Assembly (NCBI GenBank): GCA_020850945.1
Contig: JADZDR010000050.1
Location: 1 to 64,000, forward strand
Origin: Acidimicrobiia bacterium
GTDB taxonomy: Bacteria > Actinomycetota > Acidimicrobiia > UBA2766
Length of the DNA: 64,000 nt
Direction: 5' to 3'
Shown here: positions 27,001 to 34,406 of the stretch, one piece after another
Layout of the letters: each line of letters starts with the position of its first letter
Position numbering within the stretch: the first letter of the stretch is position 1
Position numbers and translations under genes: made by a program
The notes under the pieces: model-generated
Seen by the model: only the letters and a program-made list of their open reading frames with translations
The model's database searches: none
What the model was told of the DNA's origin: nothing

Positions 27001-28518
27001 TCAGATGGTGAACGTGTTGCCCATACCGTTCTTCGCCACGGCGACCTGCGCGGCAGCCCCGTAGTGCTCCTCGGTCACGAGCGCCGAGACCACAGCCTCT
27101 TCGCGCGAGATGGCCACGGCCCGTCTGCCCGGGTCGAGGCGCACGAGGGCTAGAGCGGCGTCGGGGTCGCCGTCCTTGCCGTAGGAGACGGAGTAGGCGT
27201 CGATCGTCCCCTCACCGCCCGGCTGCGTCTCGATCAGCGGATGGTCCAGGGCGTCGACATCTGCCTGCAGGCGCGTGGCGTCGACGGGTGTGAACGGGAC
27301 GGCAGGTGGCCGTGAGCCGTAGACACCGGCCGAGTGCTTGGTCACGAACCAGCCGTTCCCCGTCACGAGCCCGACCCCGTCGTCCTCCTCGCGGAGGCGG
27401 CGGGTCATCTCGGCGACGGCGTGCGTCACGTAGTTGTTGCCGGGACCGCCGAAGTAGGGCAGGCCACCAGTGACCGTGCGCGGCCGCGAGTCGTCCTCAC
27501 CCAGACCGAGCGCCCCCATGCCGAGCTGCACGGCCGACGGGAAGCACGAATAGAGGTCGAACGCGGAGATCTCGTCGCAGCCGACGCCCGCCGTTTCGAG
27601 CGCCGCGGCGTAGCAGCGCTCCATACCGGGAGACGCGTCGTACGACACGCGCTCGGTCACGTACCAGATGTCGTTGCAGTCCGCGCCTCCCCAGAACCAC
27701 ACCCAGCGGTCCTCGGGGACGCCGAGCTCGCGGGCACGACGTGCTGTGGTCATGATCAATGCGGCACCTTGGTTCACCTCGAGAACCGAGTTGAGGTACT
27801 TCGTGTACGGCGTCGAGACCATGCGGTTCTCGGCCGTGACGGCCACGAGCTCCGCCGGGGAGCGCTGCGTCGGGAACCAGGCGAGTGGGTTCTTCGCCGC
27901 CACGTCCGTGAACGGTGACATGAGGCGGCCGAGGAACGCCACATGCTCGTCCGGTCCTCGCCCGGCCGCGACCCGCAGCGCCGGCTCGAAGAGCGGGTAG
28001 ACGAGGATCGGCAGCATCATGCGGTGCGTCATCTCCGACGCATGACAGGGATCACGCGAGTCCTCGGCAGGGATGCGGTGGGCTTCGTCCACCTCCCAGT
28101 CCACGCGATGCCCGGCCTTCTTCGCTTCACGCTTCCCTGCCAGGGCCTCGGCTCCGGCGACGAGGGCACACTCGATCTCGCCCGTGACGAGACGGCGGGC
28201 GGCGTCGTTGACAGCCATCTGGGGTGTGTTCCCGCCCGTCGGCATGTACGTGAGATCGTGAGCCCCGGATCCGAGCCGGGCGGCGAGCATTCGCGGCGCG
28301 TTGCCGTGGTCCCAACTGAAGACGCGCACAACCGTGATCGAGTCGAGAGCGGCTGCGATTCCTCCGCCCGCGTCGGCGAGAGCCTCCTGTGCCGCCTCGG
28401 CCATGAGGTCGAGAGGGCTGCGTATGTCCGGCCACGCGTCGTGCGGCGCCGAGACCTGGCCGGTTCCGATGATGACCGGCTGCGTGTCGAGCTGCGCCTG
28501 TGTCAGTGCCACGGTCAT
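27001..28518 (-). CDS. Thiolase-like protein, SCP2/TLP type, with C-terminal extension
   Basis: A 505-residue thiolase-superfamily protein. The N-terminus VIIGTGQVSAPHDAWP and the core AVNDAARRLVTGEIECALVAGAEA fit the superfamily. Where thiolases have the nucleophilic Cys, this protein reads TGGNTPQ, so it is probably not a classical thiolase. The GNGWFVTKHSAGVYG segment keeps a His. The extra C-terminal domain (about 400-505) resembles the OB-like module of mycobacterial thiolase-like proteins. Mycobacteria carry a comparable lipid-transfer/thiolase-like gene near polA. Its ATG overlaps the enoyl-CoA hydratase stop by 4 nt (ATGA), so the two are coupled. Confidence 0.85.
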   Translation of the reverse strand: MTVALTQAQLDTQPVIIGTGQVSAPHDAWPDIRSPLDLMAEAAQEALADAGGGIAAALDSITVVRVFSWDHGNAPRMLAARLGSGAHDLTYMPTGGNTPQMAVNDAARRLVTGEIECALVAGAEALAGKREAKKAGHRVDWEVDEAHRIPAEDSRDPCHASEMTHRMMLPILVYPLFEPALRVAAGRGPDEHVAFLGRLMSPFTDVAAKNPLAWFPTQRSPAELVAVTAENRMVSTPYTKYLNSVLEVNQGAALIMTTARRARELGVPEDRWVWFWGGADCNDIWYVTERVSYDASPGMERCYAAALETAGVGCDEISAFDLYSCFPSAVQLGMGALGLGEDDSRPRTVTGGLPYFGGPGNNYVTHAVAEMTRRLREEDDGVGLVTGNGWFVTKHSAGVYGSRPPAVPFTPVDATRLQADVDALDHPLIETQPGGEGTIDAYSVSYGKDGDPDAALALVRLDPGRRAVAISREEAVVSALVTEEHYGAAAQVAVAKNGMGNTFTI

Positions 28519-29303
28519 CGTCCCTTCCAGTTCGGGGCCCGCTTCTCGACGAACGCGAGGGGGCCTTCCCTGAAGTCGTCTGTCTGGGCGAGGCGGGCCA
28601 TCTCGGCATAGCCGAGGTTCCACCGCTCGTCCTCCGTCATGGCGCGTCCCTCGAGGATGATCTTGCGTGAGGCCCGCACGGCGAGCGGGGCATGTCGGCA
28701 GATCACTTCTGCGAGGGCGACGGCCTCGGTGACGGCCTGACCCGTGGGGACGATCCGGTTCACGAGCCCTATCTCGTAGAGGCGCCGGGCGGGGAGCTTC
28801 TCTCCCGTCAGGGCCATCTCGAGGGCGACCTTCTCACCGGCGAGGCGGGGAAGGTTGGCTAGGGCCCCGGCAACTGCGAGGAGCGAGCGCTTCACCTCGG
28901 GGATGCCGAGGTGAACGTGCTCTTCGGCGACGATGAGGTCGCTCGCGATGGCGATCTCGCATCCGCCGGCGAGGGCGTCGCCCTGGAGAGCGGCGATCAC
29001 GGGTTTCGTGCGCTGCCGTCTCACGAAGCCGGCGAAGTTCCCCCGCTGTGTCGTGAGGGCAGCAGCACCGCCGGCGGAGATCGCCTTGAGATCGGCACCC
29101 GCGCAGAAGACCGGGCCTGTGCCGGTGAGCACGCCCGCCCAGAGGTCGTCGGTGTCCTCGAGCAAGTCGACGGCAGCCTCGAGGCCCTGGGCGACCTCGG
29201 CGTTGACCGCGTTGCGTGCTTCGGGGCGGTCGAGGGTGATCAGGAGGACGTTGCCACGTTGCTCGGTGCGTACCGGGTGTGCAGCCGCTGTCGGATCGGT
29301 CAT
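28515..29303 (-). CDS. Enoyl-CoA hydratase/isomerase family protein
   Basis: A 262-residue crotonase-fold enzyme acting on acyl-CoA thioesters. Oxyanion-hole and CoA segments are FCAGADLKA and LQGDALAGGCEIAIA. The Glu of GIPEVK and the Glu of ALEMALTG correspond to the two hydratase glutamates, so hydratase chemistry is plausible. ATG 29303 follows a GGGGGAGAG stretch. It is the first gene of a two-gene unit with the thiolase-like gene. A perfect 11-bp-arm inverted repeat lies 24 nt upstream and probably controls both. Confidence 0.92.
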   Translation of the reverse strand: MTDPTAAAHPVRTEQRGNVLLITLDRPEARNAVNAEVAQGLEAAVDLLEDTDDLWAGVLTGTGPVFCAGADLKAISAGGAAALTTQRGNFAGFVRRQRTKPVIAALQGDALAGGCEIAIASDLIVAEEHVHLGIPEVKRSLLAVAGALANLPRLAGEKVALEMALTGEKLPARRLYEIGLVNRIVPTGQAVTEAVALAEVICRHAPLAVRASRKIILEGRAMTEDERWNLGYAEMARLAQTDDFREGPLAFVEKRAPNWKGR

Positions 29304-29326
29304 CTCTCCCCCGGGTCTCGGCTCGG

Positions 29327-29354
29327 ATCTTGTTGACTCTGGTGTCAACAAGAT
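29327..29354. promoter_or_regulatory. Inverted-repeat operator upstream of enoyl-CoA hydratase gene
   Basis: Arms ATCTTGTTGAC (29327-29337) and GTCAACAAGAT (29344-29354) are perfect reverse complements around a 6-nt centre. On the reverse strand the repeat contains TTGACA, a consensus -35 hexamer, so a bound dimer would block the promoter of the fatty-acid genes. The size and symmetry suit a TetR-family repressor. No regulator gene is adjacent. Confidence 0.75.
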
Positions 29355-29464
29355 ACCCGCGGCGGGGCCGGTCGCGGAAAGCCGCCGGCCCCACCGCAGA
29401 TACCGCTTCGGGTGCCCGGGCTCAATAGAGTGTGGCCGAGTGCACCACCTGCCGAGAGAACACC

Positions 29465-30637
29465 GTGAACTGGGTTGACCTCGTCATACTCGTCGGCCTC
29501 ATCGGCGCGGCGGTTTGGGGGGCGTCGACGGGCCTCCTCGCCCAGGCCGTCATCCTCGTCGGTATCGTGTGCGGACTCCTGGCGGGCACGGCCCTCGCCG
29601 TCTGGCTCGCGGGATTCTTCGACGCACCCGACACGCGGGCCGTGGTCTCGCTGACCGCGCTCATAGTCGTACTCGGCGCCTGCTACGTGGGTGGCGCAGC
29701 CATCGGCACGCACCTGCGCCGCCAGGTGAAGAGCGGCTGGGCGCGTGCCCTCGACACGGGTGCGGGAACGGCAGCGGCGATGGTCGGTGTCGTCCTCGCG
29801 GCTTGGCTCTTCGCGATCCCTCTCGCCGAATCCCCCTTCACGCGACTCGCCGACGGCCTCCGGGAATCCATGCTCATGCGGATCGTGCGGTCGTCACCGC
29901 CGCCTCCCGGTGTGCTCGCGAGCTTCCGCCAGGCCCTCCGCGAGACGGGTTTCCCCGTGGTGTTCGAGTCGCTTCCGGAGACGATCGGGGGAACTTCGTC
30001 GCCGCCTGACCCTGCCGTCGCCCAGAACCCCGGCGTGGCCGCGGCAGGCGAGTCCACCGTGAAGCTCCTCGCCGAGGCCTGCGGTAGCGGGTCGGAGGGA
30101 AGCGGCTGGGTCTACGCGCCCGGCCGCATCGCCACCAACGCACATGTCGTCGCCGGATCGAACCGGCCCATCGAAGTCCAGACACGCGACGGAGACACCT
30201 TCAGAGGGCGGGTGGTCGCGTTCGACTCCGAGAGCGACATCGCTGTCATCGCCGTGTCCGGCCTCCCCTTGACCCCCCTTGCCTGGACGACGGAGACGGC
30301 CGTAGAGGACCTGTCCGTCGCGGCTCTCGGCTATCCGGAGAACGGGCCCTTCACGGTCACACCCGGTCGGATCCGGGGTGAGCTCACGGCACGGGGCAGG
30401 GACATCTACGACGAGCAGATCATCGAGCGGTCGATCTACGAGGTCTCGACCCGCATCCGGCCCGGGAACAGCGGGGGACCGCTCGTGTCTCCTGCCGGCA
30501 CCGTCTACGGCGTCGTGTTCGCGGCGTCGAGCACGAACCCGGACATCGGCTACGCCCTCTCGGGTGCAGAAGTCGCCGACGTCCTCTCCTCTGCCACGAC
30601 CACGACGGACAGCGTCGACACGGGCGCGTGCCTCTGA
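29465..30637 (+). CDS. MarP-like membrane serine protease (CvpA plus trypsin-like domain)
   Basis: A 390-residue protein. The N-terminal about 150 residues form four hydrophobic segments of CvpA/colicin V production type (VDLVILVGLIGAAVWG onward). A periplasmic chymotrypsin-like protease follows, with catalytic His in TNAHVVAG, Asp in SESDIAVI and Ser in RPGNSGGPL. This layout matches mycobacterial MarP, which supports survival in acid and cleaves cell-wall-associated substrates; the same role here is inferred. GTG 29465 places the first membrane segment at the N-terminus. It converges on the PEBP gene with a 2-nt gap. Confidence 0.92.
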   Translation: MNWVDLVILVGLIGAAVWGASTGLLAQAVILVGIVCGLLAGTALAVWLAGFFDAPDTRAVVSLTALIVVLGACYVGGAAIGTHLRRQVKSGWARALDTGAGTAAAMVGVVLAAWLFAIPLAESPFTRLADGLRESMLMRIVRSSPPPPGVLASFRQALRETGFPVVFESLPETIGGTSSPPDPAVAQNPGVAAAGESTVKLLAEACGSGSEGSGWVYAPGRIATNAHVVAGSNRPIEVQTRDGDTFRGRVVAFDSESDIAVIAVSGLPLTPLAWTTETAVEDLSVAALGYPENGPFTVTPGRIRGELTARGRDIYDEQIIERSIYEVSTRIRPGNSGGPLVSPAGTVYGVVFAASSTNPDIGYALSGAEVADVLSSATTTTDSVDTGACL

Positions 30638-30639
30638 CG

Positions 30640-31113
30640 TCACGCCTTCTCGTAGGTCCCGACGAGCTCGGTGCGATCGAGGAGGTGGCCGTCCATCTCG
30701 CGCAGGACCGCATCCTTCGTCGTGGGACCGAGGTCCCCGAGCACCGTGTCGAGGGCATACAGCTTGAAGAAGTACCTGTGCCTGCCGATCGGGGGGCACG
30801 GCCCTCGGTAACCCGTGCTCCCCCAGCCGTTCAGGCCCTCCCGCACCCCTGCCGGCAGGCCGGCCGGCGTGACCGCCTCCGGCAAGGCGGTGACGTCGGG
30901 CGGGATGTCGTACAGCACCCAGTGCACCCATGTCACCTTCGGTGCCCGGGGGTCGGGCGCATCGGGGTCGTCCACCAGGAGTACGAGGCTGCGCGTGCCG
31001 TCGGGTACCCCTGCCCATGCGAGGGGTGGCGCCGTGTCCGCGCCCTCACACGAGTGCCGGGCTGGGATCTCCGCCCCGTTCTCGAATGCGGCTGAGGTCA
31101 GCTCCATCGCCAT
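30640..31113 (-). CDS. YbhB/YbcL family PEBP (Raf kinase inhibitor-like) protein
   Basis: A 157-residue phosphatidylethanolamine-binding-protein fold. Typical motifs are LVLLVDDPDAPDPRAPKVTWVHW (ligand-pocket DPDAP and HW) and GYRGPCPPIGRHRYFFKLYALD. Bacterial members are cytosolic or periplasmic and of unclear function; no signal peptide is seen here. The ATG at 31113 is 6 nt after GGGAGG; a second in-frame ATG lies two codons later. It is divergent from the SDR gene. Confidence 0.93.
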   Translation of the reverse strand: MAMELTSAAFENGAEIPARHSCEGADTAPPLAWAGVPDGTRSLVLLVDDPDAPDPRAPKVTWVHWVLYDIPPDVTALPEAVTPAGLPAGVREGLNGWGSTGYRGPCPPIGRHRYFFKLYALDTVLGDLGPTTKDAVLREMDGHLLDRTELVGTYEKA

Positions 31114-31178
31114 CGGAACCCTCCCGGGCGTACGTGCGTCGGCCCCAGCATGGCACACCCGCACTAGCTTGCGAGCGC

Positions 31179-31925
31179 ATGGATCTCGGGCTGACAGGCA
31201 AGCGGGCGGCTGTGGCGGCAGCGTCACGCGGGCTCGGCTACGCCACCGCCTCCGCGCTCGCAGCCGAGGGCGCGACTGTCGCGCTCTGCAGCAGGGACCG
31301 AGAGCGGATCGAGCATGCCGCCCGGAGCATCGGCCACGATGCCGTCCCCCTCGTGCACGACGTCTCACACGTGGACGGAGCCGCGGCCTTCGTACTCGAG
31401 GCAGAGACCGCGCTGGGTGGCGTCGACATCCTCGTCACGAACTCGGGCGGACCACCGCCGGGCGGTTTCGTCGACGTCGAGATCGACGCCTATGCGGGTG
31501 CGTTCGAGGCCAACGCCCGCGCGGCGATCGCAATGACACAGGTCGCCGTGCCGGCCATGCGGAGTCGGGGCTGGGGTCGCATCGTCGCGATCACGACGCT
31601 CGGAGTGCGCCAACCGGCCCCCCACCTCATCCTGTCCAACGTCGCCCGGGCCGGCCTCACCGCCTATCTCAAGACCCTCGCCACGACGCTCGCCCCGGAC
31701 GGGATCACGGTCAACTCCGTGCAGCCCGGACTGCACGACACGGAACGCCTCCGTGAGATCTTCGGCGACAACACGGCACAGGCGGCCGCGGCGCTGCCGC
31801 CACGCCGCCTCGGCGACCCGTCCGACTTCGGCGCGATCGTCGCGTTTCTCTGTTCGACCCGAGCCGATTTCGTGAACGGGGCGGCATTGCAGGTCGACGG
31901 CGGCTCGTACCCGGGGTTGATCTGA
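31179..31925 (+). CDS. Short-chain dehydrogenase/reductase with atypical active site
   Basis: A 248-residue Rossmann-fold SDR. The cofactor loop is AAASRGLGYATA, NSGG stands for the NAG segment, and the C-terminus ends with FVNGAALQVDGG as in classical SDRs. The usual catalytic YxxxK is not present: the corresponding stretch reads LILSNVARAG. This pattern occurs in a known SDR subgroup whose activity is uncertain. TAGCTT lies 8 nt before the ATG with no Shine-Dalgarno, so it is probably leaderless. A role in fatty-acyl metabolism is possible given nearby genes but not shown. Confidence 0.87.
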   Translation: MDLGLTGKRAAVAAASRGLGYATASALAAEGATVALCSRDRERIEHAARSIGHDAVPLVHDVSHVDGAAAFVLEAETALGGVDILVTNSGGPPPGGFVDVEIDAYAGAFEANARAAIAMTQVAVPAMRSRGWGRIVAITTLGVRQPAPHLILSNVARAGLTAYLKTLATTLAPDGITVNSVQPGLHDTERLREIFGDNTAQAAAALPPRRLGDPSDFGAIVAFLCSTRADFVNGAALQVDGGSYPGLI

Positions 31926-31976
31926 GAACCCGCCCGAATTGACTCGCCCGGGATACCGGGACTGCAGTTGGACCTC

Positions 31977-32300
31977 ATGTTCAGACACGTCGCGCTGTTC
32001 CGCTGGGCCGAGGGCACGACCGCTGACGAGGTGCGCGCTGTCGAGGAACGCCTCGCCGCTCTCCCAGACGTGATCCCGGACCTCCTCGTCTACACCTTCG
32101 GCCGCGACGCCGGCCTCAGTGACACCAACCACGACTTCGCCGTCATCGCAGAGTTCGCCTCGGTCGACGGTTTCCTCTCGTATCGGGATCACCCGAGCCA
32201 CCGTGCTGTCCTCGAGGACGTGATCAAACCCATCCTCGAACAGCGGGCGGCTCTCCAGTTCGAGACCCCAGAGCCCAGACAAGGAGAGGGAGACGAATGA
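31977..32300 (+). CDS. Dabb (stress-responsive A/B barrel) domain protein
   Basis: A 107-residue dimeric ferredoxin-like barrel protein. It opens with MFRHVALFRW, has the helix TADEVRAVEERLAALP, and carries DHPSHRAVLEDVIKPIL near the C-terminus, as in Dabb proteins. Family members range from stress proteins to small cyclases, so no reaction is assigned. The ATG at 31977 starts the domain. Its stop overlaps the next start as ATGA, giving a two-gene unit with another ferredoxin-fold protein. Confidence 0.88.
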   Translation: MFRHVALFRWAEGTTADEVRAVEERLAALPDVIPDLLVYTFGRDAGLSDTNHDFAVIAEFASVDGFLSYRDHPSHRAVLEDVIKPILEQRAALQFETPEPRQGEGDE

Positions 32301-32614
32301 GCAAGATCGCAGTCATCGCGAAGCTGACCGCACAGCCGGGCAAGCGTGACGAGCTCCTCGCAGCCGCGGCGGACCTCGTCACGTACGCCAACACGAGCGA
32401 GCCGGGCACCGAGGTGTACACGGCCCATGCGGGACTCGACGACGAGAACGCCGTCTGGTTCTACGAGCTCTACACCGACGACGCGGCCTTCATGGCACAC
32501 AGCACGAGTGAGGCCATGCAGGCGTTCCTCGGCGCGATCGGCGGCCTCCTCGGCGCCGCCCCGGATCTCTACCGTCTCGAACCCCGCTTCGGATCCGGCC
32601 TCGACGGCGGCTGA
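32297..32614 (+). CDS. Antibiotic biosynthesis monooxygenase (ABM) domain protein
   Basis: A 105-residue ABM-type ferredoxin-fold protein. The start MSKIAVIAKLTAQPGKRDELL, the EPGTEVYTAH strand and WFYELYTDDAAFMAH are characteristic. Such proteins act as cofactor-free monooxygenases or as stress proteins; the substrate is not predictable. The ATG overlaps the preceding Dabb gene by 4 nt and follows a purine-rich AAGGAGAGGGAG, so translation is both coupled and independently primed. Confidence 0.9.
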   Translation: MSKIAVIAKLTAQPGKRDELLAAAADLVTYANTSEPGTEVYTAHAGLDDENAVWFYELYTDDAAFMAHSTSEAMQAFLGAIGGLLGAAPDLYRLEPRFGSGLDGG

Positions 32615-32640
32615 GGGGGAGTCCATCCGCACGGCCTCGA

Positions 32641-32652
32641 ATTACACATATG
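32641..32652 (+). promoter_or_regulatory. ATTACACRYATG motif, copy 2
   Basis: ATTACACATATG lies just upstream of the -35 box of the candidate small RNA. It matches copies at 19649-19660 and 63689-63700 (reverse). An activator or repressor site is possible; reversed, it contains TGTAAT, which could also be a -10 box for the other strand. Confidence 0.4.
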
Positions 32653-32658
32653 TTCTTC

Positions 32659-32687
32659 TTGCCAAGCCGCGCACCCCGCGATAGAGT
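32659..32687 (+). promoter_or_regulatory. Strong candidate promoter of small RNA
   Basis: TTGCCA (32659-32664), exactly 17 nt, then TAGAGT (32682-32687). The expected start, 7 nt after the -10 box, is G32694, which is the first base of an 11-bp closing stem. This is the clearest sigma-70-type promoter in the window. Confidence 0.7.
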
Positions 32688-32693
32688 GGATAA

Positions 32694-32790
32694 GTACCCC
32701 GAACGGGCATGAAGCAGTTCGTCGAGGTCCGGGCGAGCAGTCGGACGGATCTCCGAACAGCGGAAGGTCAGTTCGGGGTACGTCTTTTCT
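32694..32790 (+). ncRNA. Candidate structured small RNA (about 95 nt)
   Basis: The 5' end GTACCCCGAAC (32694-32704) pairs perfectly with GTTCGGGGTAC (32771-32781). Three hairpins lie inside: GGGC/GTTC (32705-32708 with 32717-32720), GTCCG/CGGAC around GGCGAGCAGT, and GATCTCCG/CGGAAGGTC around AACAG with one bulged A. This makes a four-way junction. The U-rich TCTTTTCT follows the closing stem, as in an intrinsic terminator. It has its own promoter and no open frame with a ribosome site. The next gene (E2 subunit) starts 228 nt later. I recognise no known RNA family. Confidence 0.6.
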
Positions 32791-32888
32791 CCAGGTATCT
32801 GCGCAGGCAGAGACGGCTCTCCATCTCGCGGCGCAACCGGAGTCCCACCTCCACCCGCATCGATCGGGCGGCCTCAAACACCTCGAGT

Positions 32889-32912
32889 TCTTACCCACGC
32901 CATCTTACCCAC
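32889..32912. repeat. Tandem 10-bp direct repeat upstream of E2 gene
   Basis: TCTTACCCAC occurs at 32889-32898 and again at 32903-32912, a 14-bp period, about 105 nt before the E2 start and upstream of a TACCTT box at 32964-32969. It may be a binding site for a regulator of the E2 gene. The TACCTT box is followed by a 6-bp hairpin (32971-32976 with 32985-32990). Confidence 0.35.
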
Positions 32913-33017
32913 AGGCAGGGGGTGGTGGGCGATGGCCTGGGCGCAGAGCCCGAACTGATCCGATACCTTTGCGGCACACCGACATGCCGCCCGTGGGGGG
33001 CGCACGAAAGGAGAGCA

Positions 33018-34385
33018 GTGGCTCGACACGAGATCACCATGCCCCAGTTGGGCGAGTCGGTCACCGAGGGCACGGTGACGCGCTGGCTCAAGCAGATCGG
33101 CGACCCCGTGGCCGAGGACGAGCTCCTATTCGAAGTGTCCACCGACAAAGTCGACTCGGAAGTACCGTCGCCCGCCTCGGGGTACCTCGTCGAGATCCTC
33201 GTGCCTGAAGGTGAGACAGTCGACGTCGGTAGACCCTTGTGCGTCGTTGGCGACAGCCCCGCCGAACCCGTCGCCGCAACTCCCGCCACCGAGCCCGGCG
33301 ACGCAGCCCCACCGGAGCCACCTCCGCCGGCAGCGCCACCCCCTCCGGCAGCGCCACCCCCTCCGGTGCCGGAGGTCCCTCCCCCCGCCGTGGTGACCCA
33401 ACCCCCACCGCAGCCTCAACCCGTCGCCTCACCTGTGTCGTCTCCCGCCCGACCCGCGATGCAAGGCCAAGTCCTCTCTCCCGTCGTGCGCCGCCTCATA
33501 AGTGAGCACGGGCTCGACGCCGACGCGATACCGGGAACCGGCGAGGGGGGACGCATCACACGAAACGACGTCCTCGCTTTCATCGGGCACGAGCCCGCCG
33601 CCACCGCCCCTCCCGGCCCGGCACCAGCCCCCGCACCCGCACCCGCCCCGCCACCGGCCGCCGCTCCGAGCCCGGGGGACCAGGTCATCCCGTTCTCCAA
33701 CATCCGGCGACGCACGGCCGAGCACATGGTGCGGTCGAAGGCGACGAGTGCGCATGCCCTCATGGCCTTCGAGATCGACTTCGAGGGGGTGGAGACGGCA
33801 CGGGCGGCCGCACGTGAGGAGTGGCGCCGCACGGAGGGCTTCGGCCTCACCTACCTGCCGTTCATAGCGCGGGCTGTGTGTGACGCGACGCGGGACTTTC
33901 CAATCGTGAACGCATCGGTCGACGGCGACAACCTCGTCGTCCACGGCGCGTGCAACCTCGGGATCGCCGTCGATCTCGACTTCCAAGGCCTCGTCGTCCC
34001 GGTCGTGCGCGACGCCGGGACGAAGCGCCTCCGCCAGATAGCGCGTGAGATCCGTGACCTCGCCGAGCGGGCACGCTCGAAGCGGCTCTCCCCCGACGAT
34101 CTGATCGGAGGAACGTTCACCCTCACGAACGCCGGTCCCTACGGAACCTTCCTCACCGGCCCCATCATCAACCAGCCGCAGGTGGCCATCCTCTCGACCG
34201 ACGGGGTGAAGAAGCGGCCTGTCGTGATCGAAGCCCCCCACGGGGACTCGATCGGCATCCACCACATGGCGAACCTCTGCCTCGTCTGGGACCACCGGGC
34301 CTTCGACGGGGCCTACGCCGCCGCATTCCTCCGGCACGTCAAGGAGACCGTCGAAACCCGCGACTGGCAGGCCGAGCTCGCCTGA
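33018..34385 (+). CDS. 2-oxoacid dehydrogenase E2 (dihydrolipoamide acyltransferase)
   Basis: The acyl-transfer core of a pyruvate or 2-oxoglutarate dehydrogenase-type complex, 455 residues. A lipoyl domain (about 1-80) carries the lipoylated Lys in STDKVDSE. A long Pro/Ala linker follows, then a peripheral-subunit-binding domain (LSPVVRRLISEHGLDADAI, about 155-190), a second Pro/Ala linker, and the catalytic domain ending with the HRAFDG active-site motif. Substrate preference (acetyl or succinyl) cannot be fixed from sequence. The GTG start follows AAAGGAGA. No E1 or E3 gene is adjacent. Confidence 0.94.
   Translation: MARHEITMPQLGESVTEGTVTRWLKQIGDPVAEDELLFEVSTDKVDSEVPSPASGYLVEILVPEGETVDVGRPLCVVGDSPAEPVAATPATEPGDAAPPEPPPPAAPPPPAAPPPPVPEVPPPAVVTQPPPQPQPVASPVSSPARPAMQGQVLSPVVRRLISEHGLDADAIPGTGEGGRITRNDVLAFIGHEPAATAPPGPAPAPAPAPAPPPAAAPSPGDQVIPFSNIRRRTAEHMVRSKATSAHALMAFEIDFEGVETARAAAREEWRRTEGFGLTYLPFIARAVCDATRDFPIVNASVDGDNLVVHGACNLGIAVDLDFQGLVVPVVRDAGTKRLRQIAREIRDLAERARSKRLSPDDLIGGTFTLTNAGPYGTFLTGPIINQPQVAILSTDGVKKRPVVIEAPHGDSIGIHHMANLCLVWDHRAFDGAYAAAFLRHVKETVETRDWQAELA
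33329..33364 (+). repeat. Perfect 18-bp tandem duplication in E2 linker
   Basis: GGCAGCGCCACCCCCTCC at 33329-33346 is repeated exactly at 33347-33364. It codes for a repeated PAAPPP-type unit in the first flexible linker of the E2 protein. It probably arose by replication slippage and may vary in copy number between strains. Confidence 0.9.
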
Positions 34386-34406
34386 GACGTCCGGCGCAAC
34401 GGCGTG

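Noticed and set aside
32693-32705. 11-bp inverted repeat at 32694/32771 as mobile-element ends
   Set aside because: There is no transposase between the arms and no target duplication. Promoter and U-tract positions fit an RNA closing stem instead.
32694-32790. Identity of the small RNA as SRP (4.5S) RNA
   Set aside because: A stretch resembling AGGTCCGG...GAGCAG is present, but the GGAA tetraloop and the symmetric internal loop of helix 8 are missing.
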